From positions 1 to 43,182 of the forward strand of contig CALLOA010000066.1 of NCBI GenBank assembly GCA_938005265.1: a stretch of 43,182 nt of DNA. The letters are read 5' to 3'. Shown one piece after another: positions 35,127 to 43,182 of this stretch (the first letter of the stretch is position 1; each line of letters starts with the position of its first letter). Under the pieces are notes generated by a model, which saw only the letters and a program-made list of their open reading frames with translations, had not been told where the DNA came from and made no database searches. Source of the stretch: an uncultured Granulosicoccaceae bacterium. GTDB taxonomy: Bacteria; Pseudomonadota; Gammaproteobacteria; Granulosicoccales; Granulosicoccaceae. Both the position numbers and the translations under genes were made by a program.

Positions 35127-36606
35127 TCTGTTGAATGAGCTGCAAACCGAGTGGTTTGGCAGTATACGAACGGATGTCCTTGCCGGTCTGGTGGTGGCTC
35201 TTGCGCTGATACCTGAAGCGATCGCATTTTCCATTATCGCCGGTGTTGACCCGAAAGTCGGCTTATATGCTTCTTTCTCGATTGCCGTGATTGTTGCCAT
35301 TACCGGTGGCCGCCCCGGCATGATATCGGCCGCCACTGCGGCAACAGCGGTTTTGATGGTAACGCTGGTGAAAGAGCATGGTCTGCAATACTTGTTGGCA
35401 GCTACGGTGCTGGCCGGGCTTATTCAGATCGTTGCCGGTCTGCTCAAGCTCGGTTTTGTCATGCGCTTTGTCTCACGTTCGGTGATGACGGGGTTTGTGA
35501 ATGCACTGGCGATTCTGATATTCATTGCCCAGCTACCCGAGATGATCGGTGTGCCACCATTGACCTATGTCATGATTGCTGCGGGACTTGCGATCATTTA
35601 CTTATTGCCGCGTGTGACAACCGCTGTACCTTCGCCGCTGGTGTGCATCATCGTACTAACCGTAATCTCGATCATCATGGGGCTGGATGTTCGAACGGTA
35701 GGTGATATGGGGGAGTTGCCCTCAACCTTGCCGATATTCCTGTTACCCGATATCCCTTTGACGCTTGAAACGCTAAAAATTATCTTGCCGTATTCGCTGG
35801 GTGTCGCAGCCGTTGGCTTGCTTGAGTCACTCATGACCGCCACGATAATCGATGAGCTTACGGATACCCGTAGTGACAAGAACCGCGAGTGTGTCGGTCA
35901 GGGTATTGCCAATACCGCAACGGGTTTTATTGGTGGCATGGCGGGTTGTGCCATGATTGGCCAATCCATAATCAATGTTAAGTCCGGTGGCCGTGGTCGC
36001 TTATCCACATTCTGTGCGGGTATTTTTTTACTGTTGATGATTGTGTTTCTCGGTGACTGGGTAAGGCAGATTCCCATGCCCGCACTGGTGGCGATTATGA
36101 TCATGGTATCCATAGGCACGTTCAGCTGGTCATCGCTCAAGAACATGCGGGAACATCCGCGCAGCTCAACCATCGTCATGCTGGCGACCGTCTTTGTTGT
36201 AATAACAACACATAATTTGGCTATAGGAGTACTGGTAGGCGTACTGTTCTCGGCTATCTTTTTTGCCTGGAAAATTTCCAATCTCTTTGATATTTCCTCA
36301 ACAGCCAGTGCCAATGGAACCTCACGAACTTATCGTGTTGAAGGCCAGTTGTTTTTCGCCACAGTTGAAAGTTTCAACGCCTCCTTTGATTTCAAGGAAT
36401 CACTCGACAATGTCGTTATCGATGTGTCGGATGCGCATATATGGGATATTTCCGCCGTTTCAGCGCTCGATATGGCTGTTTTGAAGTTTCGCAGGGAGGG
36501 TGCCGAAGTTGAACTGAAGGGCATGAATGAAGCCAGTGAAACGCTGGTTCAGAAACTGGGTGTTCATGACAAACCGGGCGCGCTAGAGCGCCTGTTGGGG
36601 CATTAA
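35116..36606 (+). CDS. SulP-family anion transporter with STAS domain
   Basis: Inner-membrane anion transporter of the SLC26/SulP family, which includes sulfate, bicarbonate and C4-dicarboxylate carriers. From GTG 35116 it has 496 residues with about 10-14 membrane helices ([26 protein letters not shown] near the start, [34 protein letters not shown] near 275) and a C-terminal STAS domain from about 400. I prefer GTG 35116, with GGAG six bases upstream, over an earlier in-frame TTG at 35056. The Usp gene begins 2 bp after its stop. Ion specificity cannot be read. Confidence 0.88.
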   Translation: MRADLLNELQTEWFGSIRTDVLAGLVVALALIPEAIAFSIIAGVDPKVGLYASFSIAVIVAITGGRPGMISAATAATAVLMVTLVKEHGLQYLLAATVLAGLIQIVAGLLKLGFVMRFVSRSVMTGFVNALAILIFIAQLPEMIGVPPLTYVMIAAGLAIIYLLPRVTTAVPSPLVCIIVLTVISIIMGLDVRTVGDMGELPSTLPIFLLPDIPLTLETLKIILPYSLGVAAVGLLESLMTATIIDELTDTRSDKNRECVGQGIANTATGFIGGMAGCAMIGQSIINVKSGGRGRLSTFCAGIFLLLMIVFLGDWVRQIPMPALVAIMIMVSIGTFSWSSLKNMREHPRSSTIVMLATVFVVITTHNLAIGVLVGVLFSAIFFAWKISNLFDISSTASANGTSRTYRVEGQLFFATVESFNASFDFKESLDNVVIDVSDAHIWDISAVSALDMAVLKFRREGAEVELKGMNEASETLVQKLGVHDKPGALERLLGH

Positions 36607-36608
36607 GC

Positions 36609-37469
36609 ATGAAAAGCATTGTCGCCTTGATAGATGGCTCCGGCTATGCGCAGAGTGTTTGTGACCATGCCGGGTGGGTGGCTTCTCGTGGTGGTGCTGA
36701 TGCATCGCTTGTGCTTTGCCATGTTATTCGTCGTCACGATATTGATGCTGAAAATACCGACTTGAGCGGCAGCATTGGGCTGGGCGCTCGTAGTTCACTT
36801 CTGGAAGAGTTGTCCGAACTGGATGAGCAAAAAGCCCGTCTTGTCAACAAGCGTGGCCGTGCAATCCTGGACGATGCAAAGGCGCGTGCCGCAGAAATGG
36901 GCGCTGCCAATGTCACGGGTATGCTGCGCAGTGGGCAACTGGTTGAGACCACCGAAGAACTTGAAAAAAGTGCTGATCTGATCGTTATAGGCAAACGCGG
37001 TGAGGCTTCACACCTGAATATGGAGCATCTCGGCTCCAACCTTGAGCGTGTTGTGCGCTCCTCCGCCAGACCGGTTATGGTGGCATCACGTGCCTTCCAG
37101 CCCATCAATAAGGTATTAGTCGCTTTTGATGGCGGTGCCAGCTCCACTAAAGCCGTGCAGCACATTGCCGGCAGCAATGTCTTTAAAGGGCTTGAGATTC
37201 TATGTGTTCAGGTGGGTAGTGAAGCGTCACGAAATCCACAGGCGCTGGCTGATGCGGTGAATCTGCTGCGTGAAGCCGGTTTCGATGCGGAATCCAAACT
37301 CCTGCCGGGCCAGCCGGAAAGTGTCATCGCAGGCACTGTCGAGCTTGAAGGTATCGATCTTCTTGTCATGGGGGCTTACGGCCATTCACGCATTCGCAAT
37401 CTGATCATCGGCTCAACCACAACTCAGATGGTTCGGGCTTGCAAAGTCCCCATTATTCTGTATCGCTAG
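36609..37469 (+). CDS. Tandem-domain universal stress protein
   Basis: A 286-residue UspA-family protein with two tandem Usp domains. Each carries the ATP-binding G-2x-G-9x-G-S/T pattern: GKRGEASHLNMEHLGSN near 130 and GAYGHSRIRNLIIGSTT near 255. It starts 2 bp after the SulP stop, so the pair is co-transcribed; SulP-Usp pairs are common, with Usp possibly regulating the carrier. Confidence 0.9.
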   Translation: MKSIVALIDGSGYAQSVCDHAGWVASRGGADASLVLCHVIRRHDIDAENTDLSGSIGLGARSSLLEELSELDEQKARLVNKRGRAILDDAKARAAEMGAANVTGMLRSGQLVETTEELEKSADLIVIGKRGEASHLNMEHLGSNLERVVRSSARPVMVASRAFQPINKVLVAFDGGASSTKAVQHIAGSNVFKGLEILCVQVGSEASRNPQALADAVNLLREAGFDAESKLLPGQPESVIAGTVELEGIDLLVMGAYGHSRIRNLIIGSTTTQMVRACKVPIILYR

Positions 37470-37575
37470 CGAGCGGTAGTTACCCCTCATTGTGATTTAG
37501 CAATCTTCTGTCATTCAGGCTACCATGTCACTGGTCTGCAAGTGTAGTTCAGGTATAGAAAATAGGCAGGATTGA

Positions 37576-38976
37576 GTGACACGTTTTCATGTAGTCATTG
37601 CCGGTGGTGGTAACGCCGGGTTGTGTGCGGCAATCACAGCAGCCTCTGCGGGTGCGACTGTGTGCGTGATTGAGGCAGCTCCCAAGGGTTGGCGGGGTGG
37701 CAACACCCGCCATACGCGTAATATGCGGGTGGCGCATGATGAAGGCAACGGCATCCTCACCGGGCCATACCCGGTTGAGGAGTACATGGAAGACCTGCTG
37801 CGGGTTACTGCCGGCAATACAAACCAGGAACTTGCAACCATAACGCTTGAGCGTTCGAAAGAACTATGGGATTACCTGGCAGAGCAGGGCGTTCATTACC
37901 AACCTTCTTTGGGTGGCACTTTGTCGTTAGGGCGAACCAACGCATTTTTTCTTGGCGGTGGTCGCTCAATGCTGAACGCACTGTATCGTACGGCTGAATC
38001 TCTTGGTGTTGTTATTCACTATGATGCCAAAGTCACTAGCCTGGATATTCAGGACGGTGTTTTCAATTCAGCAACAGTGACGCATGGCTGGCAATCTGAT
38101 TCACCAGAAGAAAGCACCATTGAAGGGCGAGCTTTTATTGCAGCGGCCGGTGGCTTTGAAGCCAATATTGAATGGTTGAAAGAAGCCTGGGGAACAGCCG
38201 CTGAAAATTTTCTGATTCGTGGCACTCCCTACAACCGCGGCGAGGTACTACGCCAGTTACTGGATGCCGGTGTGGCATCGGTGGGGGATTCAAAACAATG
38301 CCACGCGGTTGCGATCGATGGGCGTGCACCAAAATTTGATGGTGGTATTGTGACACGGCTTGATTGCGTGCCTTTCGGTGTAGTGCTTAATGCGCATGGG
38401 CAACGTTTTTATGATGAAGGTGAAGATTTCTGGCCAAAGCGCTATGCGATATGGGGGCGTCTGGTAGCAGCACAGCCTGACCAGGTGGGCCATGTCATTA
38501 TTGATTCCAAGTCCATAGATTTATTTATGCCTTCGGTTTTTCCACCCCTGAAAGCGGATACGCTGGAAGAGCTTGCGCAACTGACCGGCCTGCCAGCTGA
38601 CGCCATGGTGCAAACTATCGATGCGTTTAATCACGCTTGTCAGGGGGCAAACTTTGATCACACCGAATACGACGATTGCCATACTGTGGGTATTGAGCCG
38701 GCCAAAACTCATTGGGCGCGGCCGATAGATAAGCCTCCTTTCTATGCCTACACCCTAAGGCCCGGCATTACCTTCACCTACCTGGGTGTGAAGATTGATA
38801 GCAATGCCCGCATGATTATGGCGAATGGCCGCAACAGCGGCAATCTGTACGCCGCCGGCGAGATCATGGCCGGCAACGTTTTGGGGCAGGGGTATCTGGC
38901 GGGTATCGGGATGACCATTGGCAGTGTGTTTGGTCGTATCGCTGGCGAGTCTGCCGCGAATGCTGTGTTAAATTAA
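37576..38976 (+). CDS. tcuA: FAD-dependent tricarballylate dehydrogenase (TcuA)
   Basis: Flavoprotein predicted to oxidise tricarballylate to cis-aconitate, passing electrons to TcuB. The 466 residues start with a Rossmann motif, VVIAGGGNAGLCAAITAASAGA, and show GGNTRHTRNMRVAH near 42 and the C-terminal GNLYAAGEIMAGNVLGQGYLAGIGMTIGSVFGR, as in the fumarate-reductase/TcuA family. Start is GTG 37576 with AGG at 37568-37570. tcuB starts 6 bp after its stop. The regulator TcuR and carrier TcuC of Salmonella are absent, so the true substrate may be another tricarboxylate or dicarboxylate. Confidence 0.88.
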   Translation: MTRFHVVIAGGGNAGLCAAITAASAGATVCVIEAAPKGWRGGNTRHTRNMRVAHDEGNGILTGPYPVEEYMEDLLRVTAGNTNQELATITLERSKELWDYLAEQGVHYQPSLGGTLSLGRTNAFFLGGGRSMLNALYRTAESLGVVIHYDAKVTSLDIQDGVFNSATVTHGWQSDSPEESTIEGRAFIAAAGGFEANIEWLKEAWGTAAENFLIRGTPYNRGEVLRQLLDAGVASVGDSKQCHAVAIDGRAPKFDGGIVTRLDCVPFGVVLNAHGQRFYDEGEDFWPKRYAIWGRLVAAQPDQVGHVIIDSKSIDLFMPSVFPPLKADTLEELAQLTGLPADAMVQTIDAFNHACQGANFDHTEYDDCHTVGIEPAKTHWARPIDKPPFYAYTLRPGITFTYLGVKIDSNARMIMANGRNSGNLYAAGEIMAGNVLGQGYLAGIGMTIGSVFGRIAGESAANAVLN

Positions 38977-38982
38977 ATCGGT

Positions 38983-40092
38983 ATGAATAAACAATACCCG
39001 ATAACCCGAATACAGGAAGAGGCCGTCAGGCAAATGGGTGTATGTAACGCCTGTCGTTACTGCGAAGGCCTGTGTGCTGTTTTTCCTGCAATGGAATTGC
39101 GAAGACAGCTGAGCGGGCCGGATGTCGATTACCTGGCTAACCTCTGCCATAGTTGTGGTGCCTGTTATTTTGATTGCCAGTATGCTGAACCGCATGAGTT
39201 TGCTATTGGTGTACCTACCGTGCTGGCTGATCTTCGTGAAGAATCCTATGCGCGTTATGCCTGGCCCGGTTTTTTAGCACCGCTATTTGAACGCAACGGT
39301 TTGTGGGTGGCGCTCATCACTGCGTTTTCCGTGACTGTTTTTGTTCTGGGATTTATTTTATTCAGTAACCCCGGTGTGTTGTTCGCCAGCGGTAGTGAAG
39401 AAGGCGCGTTCTACAGGGCGATGCCGCATAACACCATGGCCGGTCTTTTTGGTAGTGTATTTCTCTATTCCATAATAGCTATGGTGCTCAGCGTCAGAAA
39501 ATTCTGGCGTGCCAGTGAATCCCAAGGTAGCGCCAGCTGGCGCAGTATCTGGCAAGCCACGCGTGATGCAGCAAAACTGCGCAATCTGGAAGGTGGTGGT
39601 ATGGGGTGTATGCATAAAAGCGAGACTCCCTCCAATGCACGCCGTGTTGCTCATCATTTTACGTTCTATGGTTTTTTGCTGTGTCTGGCTTCGACCAGCA
39701 CCGCGACTGTCATGCACTACCTGTTTGGCGTTCAGGCACCCTATCCCTGGTGGTCGCCAACCGTCATTCTGGGCGTGTTGGGTGGCATCGGTTTGATTCT
39801 TGGGCCCATAGGATTGCTAGGTGTCAAGAAAGGCTCTCACTCGGCCCTTCGGCCGGTTAGTGGTAGCGGTATGGATGTGGCTTTTCTGGTGATGTTACTG
39901 GCGACCAGTGTTACTGGTCTGCTGTTGCTGTTTTTCAGGGCAACGCCTGCCATGGGGATATTGCTGGCAATTCACCTGGGAGTTGTGTTCGCGCTTTTCC
40001 TGACCATGCCGTACGGTAAATTTGTACATGGCCTGTACCGATATGTCTCGCTGGTCAGGCATGCGCATGAACAGGCTGGTGACAAGCAATAG
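38983..40092 (+). CDS. tcuB: Tricarballylate utilisation protein TcuB (Fe-S membrane electron carrier)
   Basis: Membrane-bound electron carrier that reoxidises TcuA and passes electrons to quinone. The 369-residue protein has two cysteine clusters, CNACRYCEGLC near residue 21 and CHSCGACYFDC near 55, typical of two [4Fe-4S] clusters, followed by about six membrane helices from residue 100 (VALITAFSVTVFVLGFILF first). Conserved histidines lie in MGCMHKSE and RRVAHHFTFYGFLL. It follows tcuA by 6 bp, one operon. Confidence 0.9.
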   Translation: MNKQYPITRIQEEAVRQMGVCNACRYCEGLCAVFPAMELRRQLSGPDVDYLANLCHSCGACYFDCQYAEPHEFAIGVPTVLADLREESYARYAWPGFLAPLFERNGLWVALITAFSVTVFVLGFILFSNPGVLFASGSEEGAFYRAMPHNTMAGLFGSVFLYSIIAMVLSVRKFWRASESQGSASWRSIWQATRDAAKLRNLEGGGMGCMHKSETPSNARRVAHHFTFYGFLLCLASTSTATVMHYLFGVQAPYPWWSPTVILGVLGGIGLILGPIGLLGVKKGSHSALRPVSGSGMDVAFLVMLLATSVTGLLLLFFRATPAMGILLAIHLGVVFALFLTMPYGKFVHGLYRYVSLVRHAHEQAGDKQ

Positions 40093-40109
40093 GAACTTCT
40101 TATGGTGAG

Positions 40110-40137
40110 TTTCTTAAGGAGATTTTCTTAAGGAGAT
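40110..40137. repeat. Perfect 14-bp tandem duplication after tcuB
   Basis: TTTCTTAAGGAGAT occurs twice with no gap. Each copy contains AAGGAG, a Shine-Dalgarno-like run, but no start codon follows. The second copy contains the stop codon of the convergent exported protein. Confidence 0.95.
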
Positions 40138-40763
40138 ACAATCCGGTCCATCTCCTGCAAAACATAACCGCCTCGTTTGGTTGTTTGCTGATAGGCTACG
40201 GCCGTGCCTACACTTGGAGCCAACCACCAGGTTCGTGTGCCCCAACGTTCCTTGCAAACGACCTTAAAGGTATCGTAAACACCGGAACGAATTTCAATTT
40301 TTACCGCAGCGGTTACCTCGCAACTACGCTTGCTGCTCCAGGCCCGGCCAATTAGTGAGCTGCTTCCCTTTACGGTGTACTCAATTCGTTTGCCGACTTC
40401 AAGCGGCCATAGTGAGCCGCCGGTAATTTTGACCGAAGAAGTCCCACTGCTGGGGCAGTTGGCCCATTGGGTCGCCGGTGCAAACCCGGTGGTTGCGCGT
40501 GTCCATTCGCATCCGTCGGTTCTGCTGTAACTCGCCACATTGTCGTCGCCTGCAACCTTGGTCATGTGCCCGGGCTTGCCATTCTGGTCGGTAAAATGCC
40601 ACTGCCAGCCAATATTGCGTTTATCCGGCCCGGCAATAGGCTCCAGATTATCCACGCTCTGCAGTTCAGTCAGCGCCTGCGCACTGCATGAGATACTGAG
40701 CAGTAAAACGAGCCGGATAAGGCTTTGCATTGATCGATTAAGGCTGAAATTCTCCATTGGCAA
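40128..40763 (-). CDS. Exported protein of unknown function
   Basis: A 211-residue protein not recognised by me. An N-terminal signal peptide (LIRLVLLLSISCSAQA, cleavage near residue 30) predicts export. The mature part is beta-rich, with four cysteines (DGCEW, ANCPSS, SCEVT, VVCKE) that could form two disulfides, and WPLEVGKRIEYTVKG and YDTFKVVCKE stretches. Two starts are possible: TTG 40763, six bases after GAGG, or ATG 40757; I use TTG for spacing. It converges on tcuB and stands divergent from the FAD oxidase. Confidence 0.6.
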   Translation of the reverse strand: MPMENFSLNRSMQSLIRLVLLLSISCSAQALTELQSVDNLEPIAGPDKRNIGWQWHFTDQNGKPGHMTKVAGDDNVASYSRTDGCEWTRATTGFAPATQWANCPSSGTSSVKITGGSLWPLEVGKRIEYTVKGSSSLIGRAWSSKRSCEVTAAVKIEIRSGVYDTFKVVCKERWGTRTWWLAPSVGTAVAYQQTTKRGGYVLQEMDRIVSP

Positions 40764-41077
40764 TTAGAACCTCAATATGCTCCTGGAGCCTTGTTGTCAG
40801 TCACAGTTCTCATGTCTGGTGCAGGTCTGGTATAAGGGTAGTAATAGATGCTTTTTTGGCCTCCGGCTGCCTGATTAGTTCCGGGTCCATGGCTACTCAC
40901 ATTCAGGCAGGCTAGGGTTTTGTGCAGTGACAACGCTTTTGGCTGGAAGAGTCTTTATGCGGTATGTAAAAATGCAAGGGGTGCTGGTGTGATTTCCCTA
41001 CTACTGTATTACAACCGCTAAGATTACAACTGCTAAATAACAATTACGGGGGGCGCCCCTTCTTTGAGACAGACACT
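40764..41077. other. Divergent spacer with a degenerate 15-bp tandem repeat
   Basis: This 314-bp spacer separates the exported protein from the FAD oxidase. It contains TTACAACCGCTAAGA / TTACAACTGCTAAAT in tandem (41009-41038, 12 of 15 identical), and a GTCTGGT pair at 40814-40831. One TGCGGTAT half-site, like those by allA, lies at 40956-40965. No gene is visible. Confidence 0.5.
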
Positions 41078-42463
41078 ATGGCAACTGAACAGAATCTTGT
41101 TGATATTCTGAGTAGCGTGGTCGATGACAGTATTGTCCTGCGCTCCAACCAGGTGGCAGCACTGGATCCCGGTTGGGACGCCGATAACAATGGTGCCCAG
41201 GTTGCTGTGCGGCCCCGCAATACGGCTGAGGTGAGCGAGGTACTGAAAGCCTGTAACCAACACGAAGTTTCAGTCGTGACGCACGGCGGGCGTACCGGTC
41301 TTGCGGGGGCTGCTACCACTGTGCCGGGGCAGGTCATTATGTTGACTGACAATCTTGAGGGTGGAATTGAACTGGATCCTCTTGAACGGGTTGCAGTCGT
41401 ATCGGCCGCTGTGACTCAGCAGGCGGTGCAGGAAGCGGCTGCTGAACACGGCCTGGCTCTCGGCCTCGATACTGCATCACGCGGCTCCGCCACAGTAGGT
41501 GGCATGATATCAACCAATGCCGGAGGCATGGCAGCATTCCGCTTCGGCATGATGCGACAACGTTTGCTGGGTATTGAAGCTGTGCTGGCTGATGGTTCGA
41601 TTATTTCTGATTTGACCCGGGTTTCCAAAGCCAATGAGGGTTATGACCTTAAACAACTGTTGTGTGGTGCCGAAGGAACTTTGGGCGTAGTGACAAAGGC
41701 TGTCATTAAACTGGAAGACGCAGAGCCGCAGAGTCAAACAGTGCTGTTGGCGATTCCTGGTGCGGCGGCTGCGCTGAACCTGATGCGAGCCGTGCAAAAA
41801 ACAGGTGGGCTTTTGTTGTGCGAAATGATGTGGAATGGTTATGCCACCGCAGTAGCTAAGGGTGCTGGCTTGCAAAAAACACTGGCGTTCTGCCCGGATG
41901 CCCCTGCCTTTCTGGTCATTGAAACGTCACTGGATGAGGACTCCGTATTGGAAATTTTTGCACCCTTTTTTGAGTCTGGTGACATTATTGATGCGGTACT
42001 TGCCAAGTCGGATTCTGAAAGCGCTGACATGTGGCGTGTTCGTGAGGATAGTCAGGCAGGTTTCCGGCAGTTACTGAATCCCATGTTATTTGATATCTCA
42101 ATTCCTTTGGGCCAGCTGGACAGTTATATGCTGGGTCTTGAAAAGCGGCTTGATGGCATGCGGGGTGATATCGAGTTACAAGTACTGGCACATCTTGGCG
42201 ATGGCAATGTTCACCTGTCAATGGGCCGGCAGGAACCCTGGTCCGATGTTGAAATGGATGAATTGTGCAAAGCTGTTGAACATGGTGTGAAAAGTATGGG
42301 TGGCGCTATTTCTGCCGAACACGGTATTGGTACAGCAAAGCTAGATACGTTCAACCGCAATACCAATGCTGCCAGTCTGGCGGCCATGCGGGCAATAAAA
42401 GCTGCGCTGGACCCCAAAGGTATACTCAATCCCGGCAAGGTGCTTTCTGCGCAGAATCATTGA
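41078..42463 (+). CDS. FAD-binding 2-hydroxyacid dehydrogenase (GlcD/D-2-hydroxyglutarate dehydrogenase type)
   Basis: Flavoprotein of the FAD-oxidase C family, 461 residues, oxidising a D-2-hydroxyacid such as D-lactate, D-2-hydroxyglutarate or glycolate. The FAD domain has VVTHGGRTGLAGAA near 66, STNAGGMAAFRFG near 144 and GAEGTLGVVTKAVIKL near 196. The C-terminal domain shows HLGDGNVHLS near 370, AEHGIGTAKL near 412 and ALDPKGILNPGK at the end, matching D-2HGDH/GlcD. No GlcE or GlcF is beside it, which favours a stand-alone D-2HGDH/D-LDH-like enzyme. A link with TcuAB is suggested only by position. Confidence 0.88.
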   Translation: MATEQNLVDILSSVVDDSIVLRSNQVAALDPGWDADNNGAQVAVRPRNTAEVSEVLKACNQHEVSVVTHGGRTGLAGAATTVPGQVIMLTDNLEGGIELDPLERVAVVSAAVTQQAVQEAAAEHGLALGLDTASRGSATVGGMISTNAGGMAAFRFGMMRQRLLGIEAVLADGSIISDLTRVSKANEGYDLKQLLCGAEGTLGVVTKAVIKLEDAEPQSQTVLLAIPGAAAALNLMRAVQKTGGLLLCEMMWNGYATAVAKGAGLQKTLAFCPDAPAFLVIETSLDEDSVLEIFAPFFESGDIIDAVLAKSDSESADMWRVREDSQAGFRQLLNPMLFDISIPLGQLDSYMLGLEKRLDGMRGDIELQVLAHLGDGNVHLSMGRQEPWSDVEMDELCKAVEHGVKSMGGAISAEHGIGTAKLDTFNRNTNAASLAAMRAIKAALDPKGILNPGKVLSAQNH

Positions 42464-42517
42464 GCAAGTACAAGGTATTAGACTCTTTTTATAGTTCTAC
42501 CAACGGAAAAATTATAA

Positions 42518-43182
42518 ATGAAAGGCTTCTCGGATCGCTGGCAGGATTTACCGGACTACATTCTTGGCATCACCAAAGAAATTTGGGAAGACCGCGGCAT
42601 TGAAACGCTGAATCACTACTATGCCCCGGACATTCCGGTACGTTTGCCGGAAGGTATTTCGGTGGGTAATCAAAATACTATCAATAGTACATTGGCAACG
42701 CTTGCCGAATTTCCTGACCGCGAACTTACCGGCGAAGATGTTATCTGGAGTGGTAATGAGAATGACGGATTCCTGTCGTCTCATCGTCTGTTAACCATGG
42801 GTACTCATACCGGTGGTGGCTACTTCGGTGCACCTACAGGTAAACGTTTTACGGTCCGAGCCATCGCTGATTGTGCTGCCATAAACGACCAGATTAATGA
42901 TGAATGGTTGATTCGAGATACTGCCGGTATCGTCAAACAGCTGGGTATGGCGCCCAAGCAGTTTGCACGTGACCTGATCGAACGCGAAGGCGGGCCCGAG
43001 AACTGTCAGCCGGTTTTCTCACCAGCCATTGATATTGCCGGGCCTTATACATCACGTGGTAACGACAACGAGTGGGGAGCGCGTTTGTCCGACATACTTG
43101 AACGAATAATGAACAAGGATCTTGCGGTTGTGCGAAAGGAGTATGACCGCGCAGTGCAGACTGAACACCCGGCAGCCACGAC
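42518..43182 (+). CDS. NTF2/SnoaL-like protein (3' end cut by window)
   Basis: My plus-strand reading from ATG 42518 stays open to the window end and gives 221 residues. It has an NTF2/SnoaL-like (ester cyclase) feel: KEIWEDRGIETLNHYYAPDIPVRLPE near 20-45, repeated SnoaL-style segments SVGNQNTINSTLATLAEFPDREL and LLTMGTHTGGGYFGAPTGK, then NDEWLIRDTAG. These folds bind small hydrophobic or anionic substrates and do varied chemistry. It follows the FAD oxidase by 54 bp on the same strand, so they may share a transcript. The function is unassigned. Confidence 0.6.
   Translation, partial: MKGFSDRWQDLPDYILGITKEIWEDRGIETLNHYYAPDIPVRLPEGISVGNQNTINSTLATLAEFPDRELTGEDVIWSGNENDGFLSSHRLLTMGTHTGGGYFGAPTGKRFTVRAIADCAAINDQINDEWLIRDTAGIVKQLGMAPKQFARDLIEREGGPENCQPVFSPAIDIAGPYTSRGNDNEWGARLSDILERIMNKDLAVVRKEYDRAVQTEHPAAT

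Noticed and set aside
1..43182. tRNA, rRNA, CRISPR array or prophage
   Set aside because: I saw no cloverleaf, rRNA, spaced direct-repeat array, integrase or transposase; the tandem repeats are head to tail without spacers and so are not CRISPR.

Overview
The window is a dense, single-chromosome-like stretch with about half GC. It holds 33 protein genes (two cut by the window ends), and I recognised no rRNA, tRNA, CRISPR array, insertion sequence or prophage. The gene mix suggests a metabolically versatile, probably marine proteobacterium: CsrA, XseA/XseB, a persulfide-dioxygenase-like MBL hydrolase, SulP plus Usp, GH16, and a non-pyrrolysine MttB homologue with an Arg-rich N-terminus. CsrA points to Gammaproteobacteria, while several catabolic genes (ligJ, the MttB-like gene, TcuA/B) resemble accessory genes common in marine Alpha- and Gammaproteobacteria. 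This assignment is an inference from gene content.

Layout. 1-3652 (minus): xanthine dehydrogenase xdhA-xdhB. 3887-6575 (plus): ligJ and an MttB-superfamily methyltransferase, followed by csrA. 7383-12592 (plus): a nucleoside hydrolase and a complete YnjBCD-like ABC importer. 12697-14486: xseA-xseB. 14594-18367: sulfide/peroxide/keto-acid redox genes (MBL hydrolase on minus; peroxiredoxin, Ldh-family reductase and nitronate monooxygenase on plus). 18357-20195: a GSU2403-family nucleotidyltransferase (minus) and ureidoglycolate lyase (plus), divergent around two matching palindromes. 20438-22171: a GH16 lipoprotein. 22208-26853 (minus): MoxR ATPase, CoxE-like VWA protein and a DUF3604 protein in one likely operon. 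27049-28515: a VWA lipoprotein divergent from that operon. 28691-30487: adenine deaminase. 30825-33857: a Cache-HAMP-PAS-GGDEF-EAL protein. 34035-37469: a GNAT, SulP and Usp. 37576-42463: TcuA, TcuB, an exported unknown (minus) and a GlcD-type FAD oxidase. 42518-end: an NTF2/SnoaL-like protein.

Function. The clearest theme is purine use. Adenine deaminase (adenine to hypoxanthine), nucleoside hydrolase (nucleosides to bases), xanthine dehydrogenase (hypoxanthine/xanthine to urate) and ureidoglycolate lyase (ureidoglycolate to glyoxylate and urea) are spread over 30 kb without forming one operon. The importer beside the nucleoside hydrolase is a candidate nucleoside-related transporter. A second theme is tricarboxylate/2-hydroxyacid oxidation (TcuA/TcuB, FAD oxidase, ligJ).

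Most unusual signals. (1) Spacers repeatedly carry perfect or near-perfect tandem duplications of about 11-16 bp, one of which duplicates a start codon. (2) Two near-identical palindromes lie between the nucleotidyltransferase and allA. (3) MoxR, CoxE and DUF3604 form a three-gene operon with no known pathway. (4) The large c-di-GMP protein has no ATG/GTG/TTG that would keep its first membrane helix, but has an ATT placed ideally behind a strong Shine-Dalgarno.
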